The notes below the pieces were generated by a model, which was given only the letters and a program-made list of their open reading frames with translations, was not told where the DNA came from and did not search any database. A stretch of 24,880 bases of DNA. It comes from Bacillota bacterium (lineage in GTDB: Bacteria; Bacillota; Clostridia; Clostridiales; Clostridiaceae). Of the stretch, positions 1 through 8,042 are shown in pieces (positions within the stretch are counted from its first letter, which is position 1; each line of letters starts with the position of its first letter). Both the position numbers and the translations under genes were made by a program. The stretch lies in NCBI GenBank assembly GCA_023424785.1, contig JAFADP010000129.1, forward strand, positions 1 through 24,880. Reading direction: 5' to 3'.

Positions 1-3000
1 AGTGGGAAAAGTAATATTTCAGATGCTGTAAGATGGGTTCTAGGAGAACAAAGTGTAAAAACCTTAAGAGGTGGAAAAATGGAGGATGTAATTTTTGCAG
101 GAACGCAGTTTAGAAAACCTGTTGGACTTGCACAAGTTTCATTAACATTAGATAACTCTGAAGGGGAATTGCCAATAGATTATAACGAAGTAACTATTTC
201 TAGAAGAATTTTTAGATCTGGTGAAACAGAATATATTTTAAATGGAACAAAATGTAGATTGAAAGATATTACTGAGTTATTTATGGATACTGGTATAGGT
301 AAAGAAGGATACTCATTAATAGGGCAAGGAAAAATAGAAGCAATATTAAGTGGAAAGCCTGATGACAGAAGAAATCTTTTAGAGGAAGCAGCTGGAATTG
401 TAAAGTATAAGGCAAGAAAAGAAGAAGCTGAAAAGAAGTTAGAAAATACTGATGGAAATTTGGTTAGAATAAGAGATATATTATCTACTTATGAAGAAAG
501 ATTAGGACCTTTAGAAGAAGAAAGAAATAAAGCGTTAAAATATAGAGAAATAGCTACTGATTTAAGAGTAAAAGAAGTATCTATGTTAGTGTACTATATT
601 AACAATATAGATGAATCGTTAAATAAGTTTAATGAAGAGTTACAAATAAAAGAAAAGAAGCTTAATGAAAAAAAGCTAACTCTTTTAGATGAAAGATCAG
701 CGCTTGAAGAATTAAAAAGTAATGTAGAAGCTATAGAAAAAAAGATCCAAGAAGACCAAAACAAATATTATTCTAAAAAAGAAATAGTTTCAAGTTCATT
801 AAACGAAATAAATATATATAAAGAAAAAATTGCAAATCAAAAAGATTTACTAGATAAAAATAAAGATATAATAAGTAGTTTGAAAAATAAAATTGAAAAA
901 TTAGAAGATGAAAAACAAAAAATTAAAAAAGAAATAGAAGAAAAAAGTAAAGAGCAATCATTAAAGGCAAGTGAAATTTTATCTTTAGAAAAAGCATCTA
1001 GTAAAGAGTTAGATAGTATTAAAGAAATAGATTTAGAAATAAAAACATTAAAAGAAGAAGAATTTGAACTTTTAAGGAAAAATGCAGAAATCAAAAATAC
1101 TATAACTATTGTTAATAGAGATATAAAGCTTAGAAATGAAAGAATTGAAACTTTAAAAGTAAATATAGGAGCAATGGAAGGCAATGTTAAAATAAATTTA
1201 GGAACTTTAGATGGATTAGTTAAAACCTTAAGTTTAGATAGAGAAAATATTAAAGTTTTAGAAGAATCTATAATTAAAAAGAAAAAAGAAATTGCATCCT
1301 CAAGAGATAAGCTTAGAAAAAAAGAAGAAGTATTAAGAGCATTAACTAAAAAGTTAAATGAGTTAGAAGCTAATAAAAACATGTTATCTAACTTAGAAAA
1401 GCACTATGAAGGGTATAATAGAGCTGTTAAGATATTGATGGAGAGAATTGACAAAGGTGAAATCCCTAGTGCAAAAGGTACAAAAGTTCTTGGTGAAATA
1501 TTCAAAGTGCCAAAAGAATATGAAATAGCAATAGAAATTGCATTAGGTGCAGGAATTTCTAATGTTATAACAGAAACAGATGTTATAGCAAAAGAGTTAA
1601 TTAACTATCTGAAAAATAATAAGATAGGAAGAGCTACATTTTTACCTTTAAATAATATTAAGGGTAATAAGTTATCATTACCTTCAGTTATTACGGAGAG
1701 TAATGGCTATATAGGAATAGCATCAGATATAATAACTTATCCTGAAAAGTATGAAAAGGCAGTTAACAATGCATTAGGAAGAGTAATAGTTGCAAAAGAC
1801 ATGGATTCTGCACTAGCTATTTCTAAGAAAGGAAACAATAGTTATAGAATTGTAACCTTAAGTGGTGAAATAATTGCACCAGGGGGAGCTTTAACTGGAG
1901 GTAGTATACAAGGTAAATTTACAAATATTTTAGGAAGAAAGCGTGAAATAGAAGAGCTTGAGGTATCTATAAAAAAACAAAAGGAAAATATCTCTAAGGA
2001 AAATAATGAATTAGAATCCTTAAATATTTTAATGAGAAATTTAGATGAAGAAGTTTTAAATTGTAGAGATGAGATTCATTTTAAAAATATTGAAATAACT
2101 AAGAATGAAGAAAAGAAATCATCTTTAAGCAATGAAATTGAAAAGGGAAGAAAGTCTATAGAAATTTCTAAAGAAGAATTAAGAAGAATTAATAGAGAAA
2201 TAATAGATTTTACTTCTACATTAGAAAAAAATGAAGAGCATTCAAATAATCTTCAAGGAAAAAATATAGAAAATAAAGAAAGAATTGTAGAGCTTCAAAA
2301 AGAATTAGATAATATAAAACAAGCTAGTGAAGAAAGAAGAAATATTCTTACTAAAAGCAAAGTATTAAAAGCTTCCTTAGATGAGTCTTTATCAAATAAA
2401 AAGCTTCAGCTTAATGCTAAAGAAAGAGAAATAAATGAGAATATTATAAGTATGAAGAGCATTGAGAAGGAAAATGAAGAAAGTAATTTAAGAATAGAAA
2501 ATTTAAGTAAAGATATTCTACATAAAGAAGAGTTTATTAACAAAGAAAATAAATTGATTGCAGACTTAGAAGAAGGCTTTAAGGAAGATGATATTAAGAG
2601 AATTAATTTTAAGGAAAAAATAAATATAAAAGAAGGCAAAATTCAAGAAATTACAGCTATAGTAAATCAAGAAGAGAATGATTTGAATAAAAAAGAAGTT
2701 TATAGAACTAAAAAGGAACTTGAAAAAGAGTCTTATTATACAAAGCTTAATGAAGAATTAGATTTAACATTAGCAGAGGCTAAAGAAATAGCTATAGAAT
2801 TTACAAATACAGAAGAGCTTAAAGATGATATAATGTCATTAAAAAGAAAAATAACTTCTTTAGGAACAGTTAATTTAGCTTCTATTGAAGAGTATGAAGA
2901 GGTTAAAGAAAAATTTGAATTTATGTCTCATCAAGAAGAAGATTTACAAAAGTCTAAAGATGAGTTAATGAATGTTATTAGAGAAATGACAGGAAGAATG

Positions 3001-3453
3001 AAGGTTTTATTTAAGGAAAACTTTATTATACTTAATAAAAATTTCAATGAAACATTTAAAGAGTTATTTAAAGGTGGTAGTGCAGAACTTATTTTATGTG
3101 ATGGTGATGAACTTACATCTAATATTGAAATAAATGTTGAACCACCAGGAAAGAAGCTTCAAAATATTAATTTAATGTCTGGGGGAGAGAAGGTTTTATC
3201 TGCAATAGCATTAATGTTTGCTATTTTAAAAATGAAGCCAACACCATTCTGTATATTAGATGAGATAGAAGCTGCTTTAGATGATGCTAATGTTTATAGA
3301 TATGCTGAATTCTTAAAAGAATTTTCAAAAAATACTCAGTTTATAGTAATAACACATAGAAAAGGTACAATGGAAGCAAGTGATATATTATATGGAGTTA
3401 CAATGGAAGAAAAAGGTATATCAAAAGTGGTTTCAGTAGATTTAACAAAATAA
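1..3453 (+). CDS. smc: Chromosome segregation/condensin ATPase SMC, 5'-truncated by window edge
   Basis: SMC is the ATPase core of bacterial condensin. It dimerises through its hinge, acts with ScpA and ScpB, and compacts and separates newly replicated origins. The frame is open from base 1, which falls inside the Walker A loop (SGKSN follows directly), so roughly 35 N-terminal residues are missing; 1150 residues are visible, giving about 1185 in all, as in the family. In order: the N-terminal ATPase half; a Lys/Glu-rich coiled coil to about residue 460; the hinge, about residues 490-635, with the glycine-rich GGALTGGS near its end; a second coiled coil; and the C-terminal ATPase half. That half has the ABC signature LMSGGEK (from base 3172), the Walker B segment FCILDEIEAALDD and the H-loop ITHRKGTMEA. 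The usual LSGGEK reads MSGGEK here. ftsY follows after 20 bases. ATG 79 is not the start, because the frame continues upstream with conserved SMC sequence. Confidence 0.97.
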   Translation, partial: SGKSNISDAVRWVLGEQSVKTLRGGKMEDVIFAGTQFRKPVGLAQVSLTLDNSEGELPIDYNEVTISRRIFRSGETEYILNGTKCRLKDITELFMDTGIGKEGYSLIGQGKIEAILSGKPDDRRNLLEEAAGIVKYKARKEEAEKKLENTDGNLVRIRDILSTYEERLGPLEEERNKALKYREIATDLRVKEVSMLVYYINNIDESLNKFNEELQIKEKKLNEKKLTLLDERSALEELKSNVEAIEKKIQEDQNKYYSKKEIVSSSLNEINIYKEKIANQKDLLDKNKDIISSLKNKIEKLEDEKQKIKKEIEEKSKEQSLKASEILSLEKASSKELDSIKEIDLEIKTLKEEEFELLRKNAEIKNTITIVNRDIKLRNERIETLKVNIGAMEGNVKINLGTLDGLVKTLSLDRENIKVLEESIIKKKKEIASSRDKLRKKEEVLRALTKKLNELEANKNMLSNLEKHYEGYNRAVKILMERIDKGEIPSAKGTKVLGEIFKVPKEYEIAIEIALGAGISNVITETDVIAKELINYLKNNKIGRATFLPLNNIKGNKLSLPSVITESNGYIGIASDIITYPEKYEKAVNNALGRVIVAKDMDSALAISKKGNNSYRIVTLSGEIIAPGGALTGGSIQGKFTNILGRKREIEELEVSIKKQKENISKENNELESLNILMRNLDEEVLNCRDEIHFKNIEITKNEEKKSSLSNEIEKGRKSIEISKEELRRINREIIDFTSTLEKNEEHSNNLQGKNIENKERIVELQKELDNIKQASEERRNILTKSKVLKASLDESLSNKKLQLNAKEREINENIISMKSIEKENEESNLRIENLSKDILHKEEFINKENKLIADLEEGFKEDDIKRINFKEKINIKEGKIQEITAIVNQEENDLNKKEVYRTKKELEKESYYTKLNEELDLTLAEAKEIAIEFTNTEELKDDIMSLKRKITSLGTVNLASIEEYEEVKEKFEFMSHQEEDLQKSKDELMNVIREMTGRMKVLFKENFIILNKNFNETFKELFKGGSAELILCDGDELTSNIEINVEPPGKKLQNINLMSGGEKVLSAIALMFAILKMKPTPFCILDEIEAALDDANVYRYAEFLKEFSKNTQFIVITHRKGTMEASDILYGVTMEEKGISKVVSVDLTK

Positions 3454-3473
3454 ATAGGAGGTTATTAATAATA

Positions 3474-4388
3474 ATGGGAATAGGAAAGTTTTTTAATAAA
3501 TTAAAGGAAGGTTTAAGTAAAACTAGAGATGGTTTAACCGATAAAATAAATGAGGTCTTAAAATTAGCTATAACAATTGATGATGATCTTTATGAAGAAC
3601 TTGAAGAAGCACTAATTACTGCTGACATAGGTATGGATACTACTATGGAAATTATAGATAGATTAAAAGAAAAAATAAGAAAAGAGAAAATAAATGAAGT
3701 TGAATTAGTATATCCAACACTAAAAACAGTAATTAAAGAAATGCTTTTAGAAAATTCTGAAGTTCCAGAAGATAATAATAGTAAAAAGGTTCTTTTAGTT
3801 ATAGGGGTAAATGGTGTTGGAAAGACAACATCTATTGGAAAACTTGCAGCTAAAAATAAAGGTGAAGGTAAAAAGGTACTTTTAGGAGCAGCAGATACAT
3901 TTAGAGCAGCTGCTATAGATCAACTTGAAGTGTGGAGTCAAAGAGCTGGAGTAGATATAATAAAACATGAAGAAGGATCAGATCCAGCATCAGTTGTATT
4001 TGATGCAATTCAAGCAGCAAAGGCTAGAAATACAGACTTACTTATTTGTGATACTGCAGGTAGACTTCATAATAAGAAAAATCTTATGAACGAATTATCA
4101 AAAATAAATAGAATAATAGATAGAGAGTATCCAGAAGCAAGTAAAGAAACTTTACTTGTATTAGATGGTACAACAGGACAAAATGCTATAATACAAGCAA
4201 AGCAATTTATGGAGGCATGTCCTATTGATGGTATAATATTAACTAAGCTAGACGGAACAGCAAAAGGTGGAGTTGTAATATCTATAAAGCAAACTTTAAA
4301 TATTCCAGTTAGATATATTGGAGTAGGTGAAGGTGTAGAAGATTTACAAGAATTTGATGCAGAAAGTTTTGCAGAAGCACTTTTTTAA
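3474..4388 (+). CDS. ftsY: Signal recognition particle receptor FtsY
   Basis: FtsY is the SRP receptor GTPase. It docks Ffh-ribosome complexes at the membrane and delivers nascent membrane proteins to SecYEG. The 304 residues are essentially only the NG domain: a helical N domain, then the G domain with P-loop GVNGVGKTT at residues 111-119, the AADTFRAAAIDQL insertion box, DTAGR, and TKLDGTAKGG. There is no long acidic A domain, as is usual in Gram-positive bacteria. The N-terminal amphipathic stretch MGIGKFFNKLKEGLSKTR could serve as membrane anchor. AGGAGG lies 12 bases before the ATG. The gene follows smc closely, the classic Firmicutes smc-ftsY pair, and is probably co-transcribed with it. 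The stop codon abuts a palindrome that carries the next promoter. Confidence 0.97.
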   Translation: MGIGKFFNKLKEGLSKTRDGLTDKINEVLKLAITIDDDLYEELEEALITADIGMDTTMEIIDRLKEKIRKEKINEVELVYPTLKTVIKEMLLENSEVPEDNNSKKVLLVIGVNGVGKTTSIGKLAAKNKGEGKKVLLGAADTFRAAAIDQLEVWSQRAGVDIIKHEEGSDPASVVFDAIQAAKARNTDLLICDTAGRLHNKKNLMNELSKINRIIDREYPEASKETLLVLDGTTGQNAIIQAKQFMEACPIDGIILTKLDGTAKGGVVISIKQTLNIPVRYIGVGEGVEDLQEFDAESFAEALF

Positions 4389-4389
4389 A

Positions 4390-4417
4390 AAGTGTTAAGT
4401 AAAAATACTTGACACTT
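4390..4417 (+). repeat. 12-bp inverted repeat after ftsY, enclosing the ylxM -35 box
   Basis: AAGTGTTAAGTA (4390-4401) pairs with TACTTGACACTT (4406-4417) across a 4-base AAAA loop. Eleven pairs are Watson-Crick and one is G-U. No T-run follows, so it is a poor intrinsic terminator for ftsY. The TTGACA hexamer of the promoter below lies in the right arm. It could be an RNA hairpin ending ftsY mRNA, an operator, or a chance A/T-rich repeat. Confidence 0.55.
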
Positions 4418-4437
4418 AAAAATTAATCTGTTATTAT
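4409..4437 (+). promoter_or_regulatory. Near-consensus sigma-A promoter for ylxM-ffh
   Basis: A perfect -35 TTGACA (4409-4414), a 17-base spacer and -10 TATTAT (4432-4437, one mismatch to TATAAT) put the transcription start near 4444, just before the ylxM ribosome binding site. This would let ylxM-ffh be transcribed independently of smc-ftsY. The 5' untranslated region would be under 20 bases. Confidence 0.75.
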
Positions 4438-4461
4438 CTCTTTTGTGGGCAAGGTGATTTG

Positions 4462-4791
4462 ATGGAAGATAGGATTGAAATATCATTGTTAATGGATTTA
4501 TATGGTTCTTTATTAACAGAAAAGCAACAAGAAGTTATGGAGATTTACTATAATGATGATTTATCTTTAGCAGAAATTGCAGAAATAAATCATACTAGTC
4601 GTCAAGCAATACATGACTTAATAAAAAGATGTTGTAAATTGTTAAGATCCTATGAAGACAAATTAAACCTACTTCAAAAGAGCATGAATCGAAAAAAGAA
4701 GGTTATGAATCTTTTAACAGATTTTAAAGAAAAGTATTCTTTGAATGAAGAAGAGTTAGAAAATTTAAAAGTCCAACTAGAAGATTTATAA
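4462..4791 (+). CDS. ylxM: SRP-associated helix-turn-helix protein YlxM
   Basis: YlxM is a small helix-turn-helix protein of the UPF0122 family, encoded almost always directly before ffh. In streptococci it has been reported to modulate SRP activity. The 109 residues start MEDRIEISLL. A sigma-region-4-like helix-turn-helix covers about residues 18-60 (LTEKQQEVMEIYYNDDLSL, then SRQAIHDLIKRC), followed by a charged helical tail. I chose ATG 4462 over the in-frame TTG 4459, because AAGGTGA ends at 4457 and ATG 4462 has the better spacing. The 15-base gap to ffh and the shared promoter make a two-gene unit. Whether it contacts RNA or DNA is not visible here. Confidence 0.92.
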   Translation: MEDRIEISLLMDLYGSLLTEKQQEVMEIYYNDDLSLAEIAEINHTSRQAIHDLIKRCCKLLRSYEDKLNLLQKSMNRKKKVMNLLTDFKEKYSLNEEELENLKVQLEDL

Positions 4792-4806
4792 ATAAGGAGG
4801 TTTAAT

Positions 4807-6162
4807 ATGGCTTTTGAAGGATTAGCTGAAAAGCTTCAAAGTACCTTTAAGAAATTAAAAGGTAAAGGTAAATTAAATGAAAAAGATATAAAAGAAGCTA
4901 TGAGAGAAGTAAAGCTTGCATTATTAGAAGCAGATGTTAACTTTAAAATAGTTAAGAAGTTTGTATCAAGTGTAAGTGAGAAGTGTGTTGGTGAAGAAGT
5001 TTTAGGAAGTTTAACACCAGGTCAACAAGTTATAAAAATTGTTAATGAAGAGCTAACTAGTTTAATGGGTGGTAGCGAAAGTAAATTAAATTATGCAAGC
5101 TACGGACCAACAATAATAATGTTAGTAGGGCTTCAAGGTGCTGGTAAAACTACAATGTGTGGTAAGCTTGGGTTAGAACTTAGAAAAAACAATAAAAAGC
5201 CTTTACTAGTAGCTTGTGATATATATAGACCAGCTGCCATAAAGCAATTACAAGTAGTTGGTAAGCAAATAGATATTCCTGTTTTTTCAATGGGTGATAA
5301 AATATCTCCTGTAGATATAGCGAAAGCTGGTATAAAACATGGAAGAGAAAATGGTAATAATGTAATTATTATAGATACAGCAGGTAGACTTCATATAGAT
5401 GAAGATCTTATGCAAGAACTTAAGGATGTAAAATCTGCAGTAGAACCAAATGAAATTTTATTAGTTGTAGATTCAATGACAGGGCAAGATGCTGTTAATG
5501 TAGCTGAAACATTTAATAATGAATTAGATGTAACAGGAGTAATATTAACTAAGTTAGATGGTGATACTAGAGGTGGAGCAGCCCTATCTATTAGAAGTGT
5601 TACTGAAAAACCAATAAAATATGTTGGTGTTGGTGAAAAGATGAATGACTTTGAAGTATTCTATCCAGATAGAATGGCTTCAAGAATACTTGGAATGGGA
5701 GATGTATTGAGCTTAATTGAAAAAGCACAAGAAGCAATCGACCAAAAAGAAGCAGAAGATTTATCTAAGAAGATGATGAATGCAGAATTTAATTTTGATG
5801 ACTTCCTAACTGCTATGGATCAAATGAATAAGTTAGGACCATTAAATAAAATTCTAGAAATGATACCTGGTATTAATTCAGAACAATTAGGTAATATTGA
5901 TATGGAAAAAAGCGAAAAGCAAATAAATAAAATGAGAGCTATAATCCAGTCAATGAATGCTAAAGAAAGAAGAAATCCTGCACTTGTAATTGGTTCATCT
6001 TCAAGAAAGAAGAGAATTGCATTAGGGTCAGGAAGTACAATACAAGAAGTTAACAAACTTATTAAAGGCTATGAAATGATGAAAAAACAAATGAAGCAAG
6101 TTAAGTCATTAACTAAGAAATCTAAAAAAGGTTTATTTGGTAAAATGCCTTTCATGAGTTAA
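4807..6162 (+). CDS. ffh: Signal recognition particle protein Ffh
   Basis: Ffh (SRP54) binds SRP RNA and hydrophobic signal sequences and pairs with FtsY in a GTP-driven targeting cycle. The 451 residues show the N domain (about 1-95) and the G domain with P-loop GLQGAGKTT at 108-116, DIYRPAAIKQL, DTAGRLH and TKLDGDTRGG. The methionine-rich M domain runs from about 300 (MDQMNKLGPLNKILEMIPG) to the SRP-RNA binding helix segment SSSRKKRIALGSG and the tail KKGLFGKMPFM. The fourth position of RIAxGSG is Leu here; it is already variable in the family (Ala in E. coli), so function is not in doubt. AAGGAGG lies 6 bases before the ATG. rpsP follows after 39 bases without an evident promoter. Confidence 0.98.
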   Translation: MAFEGLAEKLQSTFKKLKGKGKLNEKDIKEAMREVKLALLEADVNFKIVKKFVSSVSEKCVGEEVLGSLTPGQQVIKIVNEELTSLMGGSESKLNYASYGPTIIMLVGLQGAGKTTMCGKLGLELRKNNKKPLLVACDIYRPAAIKQLQVVGKQIDIPVFSMGDKISPVDIAKAGIKHGRENGNNVIIIDTAGRLHIDEDLMQELKDVKSAVEPNEILLVVDSMTGQDAVNVAETFNNELDVTGVILTKLDGDTRGGAALSIRSVTEKPIKYVGVGEKMNDFEVFYPDRMASRILGMGDVLSLIEKAQEAIDQKEAEDLSKKMMNAEFNFDDFLTAMDQMNKLGPLNKILEMIPGINSEQLGNIDMEKSEKQINKMRAIIQSMNAKERRNPALVIGSSSRKKRIALGSGSTIQEVNKLIKGYEMMKKQMKQVKSLTKKSKKGLFGKMPFMS

Positions 6163-6201
6163 TATATATATAGATACTTTTAAAGGAGGTGAATTTGTAA
6201 A

Positions 6202-6447
6202 ATGGCAGTAAAGATAAGATTAAGAAGAATGGGATCTAAGAAGGCTCCTTTCTACAGAATAGTTGTTGCTGATTCTAGAGCTCCAAGAGATGGAAGATTC
6301 ATAGAAGAAATAGGTTACTACAACCCAGTTGCTGAACCAAAGGAAGTTAAAGTAAATGAAGAAAAAGCTACTGAATGGTTAAAGAAAGGTGCTCAACCTA
6401 CAGACGTAGTTAAGAGACTTTTTGATAATGCAGGCCTTAACAAGTAA
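6202..6447 (+). CDS. rpsP: 30S ribosomal protein S16
   Basis: S16 is a primary-to-secondary binder of the 16S rRNA 5' domain during 30S assembly. The 81 residues match the usual size and carry the family pattern AVKIRLRRMGSKKAPFYRIV, then ADSRAPRDGRFIEEIGYYNP. AAGGAGGTGA lies 11 bases before the ATG. Codons such as TTC, TAC and AAC are more frequent than in neighbouring enzymes, as expected for a highly expressed gene. khpA follows, with a shared transcript likely because no terminator separates them. Confidence 0.98.
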   Translation: MAVKIRLRRMGSKKAPFYRIVVADSRAPRDGRFIEEIGYYNPVAEPKEVKVNEEKATEWLKKGAQPTDVVKRLFDNAGLNK

Positions 6448-6452
6448 TTTTT

Positions 6453-6504
6453 GGAGGTGAGTTCTGTAATTTATAATTATTAAATTATAAGCTACAGGAA
6501 CTAT
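6453..6504 (+). promoter_or_regulatory. Distant Shine-Dalgarno bridged by a hairpin before khpA
   Basis: The only strong ribosome binding site is GGAGGTGA at 6453-6460, 44 bases before the khpA ATG. The space holds a near-complete hairpin: 6460-6463 with 6499-6502, 6464-6468 with 6493-6497, a U6470-G6491 wobble, and TTATAATT 6471-6478 with AATTATAA 6483-6490. The loop is 4 bases (6479-6482), with one A-C mismatch and one bulged G (6498). Folded, it removes the intervening RNA and places the site 2 to about 10 bases from the ATG, depending on how far the base of the stem opens. An in-frame TAA at 6481 excludes a start nearer the site. Confidence 0.6.
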
Positions 6505-6732
6505 ATGAAAGAATTAGTTGAAATTATAGCTAAGGCTCTAGTCAATAATCCAGATGAAGTAATTGTTACTGAATCAATGGATGATGATGTTATAATTCTT
6601 GAACTTAAAGTAAGTCAAGAAGATATGGGCAAGGTTATAGGTAAGCAAGGTAGAGTGGCTAAAGCTATAAGAACTGTAGTTAAAGCTGCTTCTGTTAAAC
6701 ATAACAAGAAAGTTGTAGTCAAAATAGTTTAA
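6505..6732 (+). CDS. khpA: KH-domain RNA-binding protein KhpA
   Basis: KhpA (YlqC family) is a single KH-domain RNA-binding protein, linked in streptococci to cell-size and division control together with KhpB/EloR. The 75 residues form one KH fold containing the GxxG loop as GKQG (in DMGKVIGKQGRVAKAIRTVV). Size and position after rpsP are standard. The start ATG 6505 (MKELVEIIAKAL) agrees with the family, and an in-frame stop lies at 6481. Only a weak AGGAA precedes it closely; the strong site lies upstream beyond a hairpin (described separately). A terminator follows 4 bases after the stop. Confidence 0.95.
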   Translation: MKELVEIIAKALVNNPDEVIVTESMDDDVIILELKVSQEDMGKVIGKQGRVAKAIRTVVKAASVKHNKKVVVKIV

Positions 6733-6736
6733 AATT

Positions 6737-6764
6737 AGAGTTAGGGTTATTCCTAACTCTTTTT
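6737..6764 (+). terminator. Intrinsic terminator between khpA and rimM
   Basis: AGAGTTAGG (6737-6745) pairs perfectly with CCTAACTCT (6752-6760), a 9-bp stem with a 6-base loop, and runs into five Ts (6760-6764). rimM starts only 21 bases after the T-run and no promoter fits in between, so some read-through is expected. Confidence 0.85.
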
Positions 6765-6785
6765 GTATATAGAGGTGATGTGATA

Positions 6786-7286
6786 ATGAACGAATTTTTT
6801 ACAGTTGGTCAAATTATTAATACTCATGGTCTTAAGGGTGAAGTAAAAGTAATGCCATATACAGAAGATGTTAATAACTTTAAGAGATATGGTAAGGTAA
6901 GAATAAACGGAGAAGAGTGGAAAAAAATTTTGGGAGTAAAATTTCAAAAGGATAGAGTTATTCTTAAGCTTGAAGGTATAGAAGATATAAATGAAGCTGA
7001 ACTATACAAACAAAAGTATATTGAAGTTCCAAGAGCAGAAGAACCAGAACTAGAAGAAGGAACTTATTATGTAGTAGATTTAATAGGTTGCATGGTAAAA
7101 GATACTAACGGAGAAGAATTAGGTGAAATATTTGATGTTATTTCAACAAAGAATAATGATGTTTATTGGATAAAGAAGCCTAAAGAACTTTTAATACCTG
7201 TATTAGATTGGATAGTATTAGACATAGATATGGATAAAAGAGAAATACTAATAAAACCAGTAGGAGAATGGCAAGATGAAGATTAG
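6786..7286 (+). CDS. rimM: Ribosome maturation factor RimM
   Basis: RimM binds S19 and helps mature the 30S head. The 166 residues have the N-terminal RimM beta-barrel (FFTVGQIINTHGLKGEVKV at about 3-21) and the C-terminal PRC barrel (EGTYYVVDLIGCMV and following, to LLIPVLDWIVLDID). ATG 6786 was preferred to the in-frame GTG 6780, since AGAGGTGA (6771-6778) sits 7 bases from the ATG but only 1 from the GTG. The gene overlaps trmD by 11 bases, so the two are translationally coupled, as usual for rimM-trmD. Confidence 0.96.
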   Translation: MNEFFTVGQIINTHGLKGEVKVMPYTEDVNNFKRYGKVRINGEEWKKILGVKFQKDRVILKLEGIEDINEAELYKQKYIEVPRAEEPELEEGTYYVVDLIGCMVKDTNGEELGEIFDVISTKNNDVYWIKKPKELLIPVLDWIVLDIDMDKREILIKPVGEWQDED

Positions 7287-7992
7287 TATATTAACTCTTT
7301 TCCCTGAAATGTTTAATATATTTAATGAATCTATTATGGGTAGAGCGAAAGAAAAAGAATTAATTAAATTAGAATGTTTAAACATAAGAGATTATACTAA
7401 AAATAAACATAAGAAAGTTGATGATTATCCTTATGGTGGTGGTGCGGGGATGGTTATGACACCACAGCCTGTTGTAGATACTATTAGGGCATGCAAAGAA
7501 AATAATAATGGTAAGGTTATATTCTTAGGACCTAAAGGAAAAACATTTAACCAAGAGTTAGCTAAGGAACTAGCTAAGGAAGAGGAACTTATATTTTTAT
7601 GTGGTCATTATGAAGGAATTGATGAAAGAGCATTTAAACACGTAGATATGGAAATATCATTAGGAGATTTTGTGCTTACAGGTGGAGAAATGGCTGCAAT
7701 TCCTATAATTGATTCTATATTAAGACTTGTTCCTGGAGTGTTAGGAAAAGAAGAAAGTTTTCAAGATGAATCTTATTCAGATGGATTATTAGAGTATCCT
7801 CAATACACTAGACCTGAGGAATTTGAAGGAGATAGAGTTCCGGAAGTGTTACTTTCAGGACATCATGAAAATATAAGAAAATGGAGAAGAAAGCAATCTC
7901 TATTAATTACTAAAGAGAGAAGAAAAGATCTTTATAATAAAGTTACAATAACAAAAGAAGATAAAAAAATACTAGCAAATGAAAAAATTTAA
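7276..7992 (+). CDS. trmD: tRNA (guanine-37-N1) methyltransferase TrmD
   Basis: TrmD methylates G37 next to the anticodon using S-adenosylmethionine and prevents +1 frameshifting. The 238 residues show the SPOUT trefoil-knot signatures YPYGGGAGMVM (about 54-64), GHYEGIDERAF (about 112-122) and the knot segment ISLGDFVLTGGE. TAGGAG precedes the ATG inside the end of rimM. The TAA stop is the first element of a 14-bp inverted repeat that also carries the rplS promoter. Confidence 0.97.
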   Translation: MKISILTLFPEMFNIFNESIMGRAKEKELIKLECLNIRDYTKNKHKKVDDYPYGGGAGMVMTPQPVVDTIRACKENNNGKVIFLGPKGKTFNQELAKELAKEEELIFLCGHYEGIDERAFKHVDMEISLGDFVLTGGEMAAIPIIDSILRLVPGVLGKEESFQDESYSDGLLEYPQYTRPEEFEGDRVPEVLLSGHHENIRKWRRKQSLLITKERRKDLYNKVTITKEDKKILANEKI

Positions 7993-8032
7993 CATATAAT
8001 TTTAATATTGCAACATAAAAAATTATATGTTA
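7990..8032 (+). repeat. Perfect 14-bp inverted repeat at the trmD stop codon
   Basis: TAACATATAATTTT (7990-8003) is the exact inverse of AAAATTATATGTTA (8019-8032), with a 15-base loop. The trmD TAA forms the first bases. No T-run follows. The loop contains the -35 box and the right arm the spacer of the rplS promoter. Possible roles are protection of the trmD mRNA end, processing, or a DNA-level palindrome at the promoter. Confidence 0.6.
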
Positions 8033-8036
8033 AAAT
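8008..8036 (+). promoter_or_regulatory. Extended -10 promoter for rplS
   Basis: -35 TTGCAA (8008-8013), a 17-base spacer and -10 TAAAAT (8031-8036) are preceded by TG one base upstream (8028-8029), giving an extended -10. Transcription would start near 8043, exactly where the GC-richer leader begins. It explains how L19 can be made apart from rimM-trmD. Confidence 0.6.
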
Positions 8037-8042
8037 AAGCTT

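Noticed and set aside
837..1382. 181-residue minus-strand frame within smc, rich in Ser/Phe/Leu
   Set aside because: It is the antisense of the Lys/Glu-rich coiled coil of smc; composition is explained by the opposite strand. The similar frame at 2406-2639 has the same cause.
3172..3192. SMC signature reads LMSGGEK instead of LSGGEK
   Set aside because: It is a conservative variant; Walker B, the H-loop and overall length are normal, so not evidence of altered function.
5980..6030. Ffh RIALGSG in place of the common Arg/Lys/Ala at the fourth motif position
   Set aside because: That position varies among functional Ffh proteins, and the flanking RNA-binding residues are intact.
6202..6447. 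C-ending codon enrichment in rpsP (also rplS, rpsB, tsf) as a sign of foreign origin
   Set aside because: The bias fits high-expression codon preference; the genes are core ribosomal or translation genes in conserved order.
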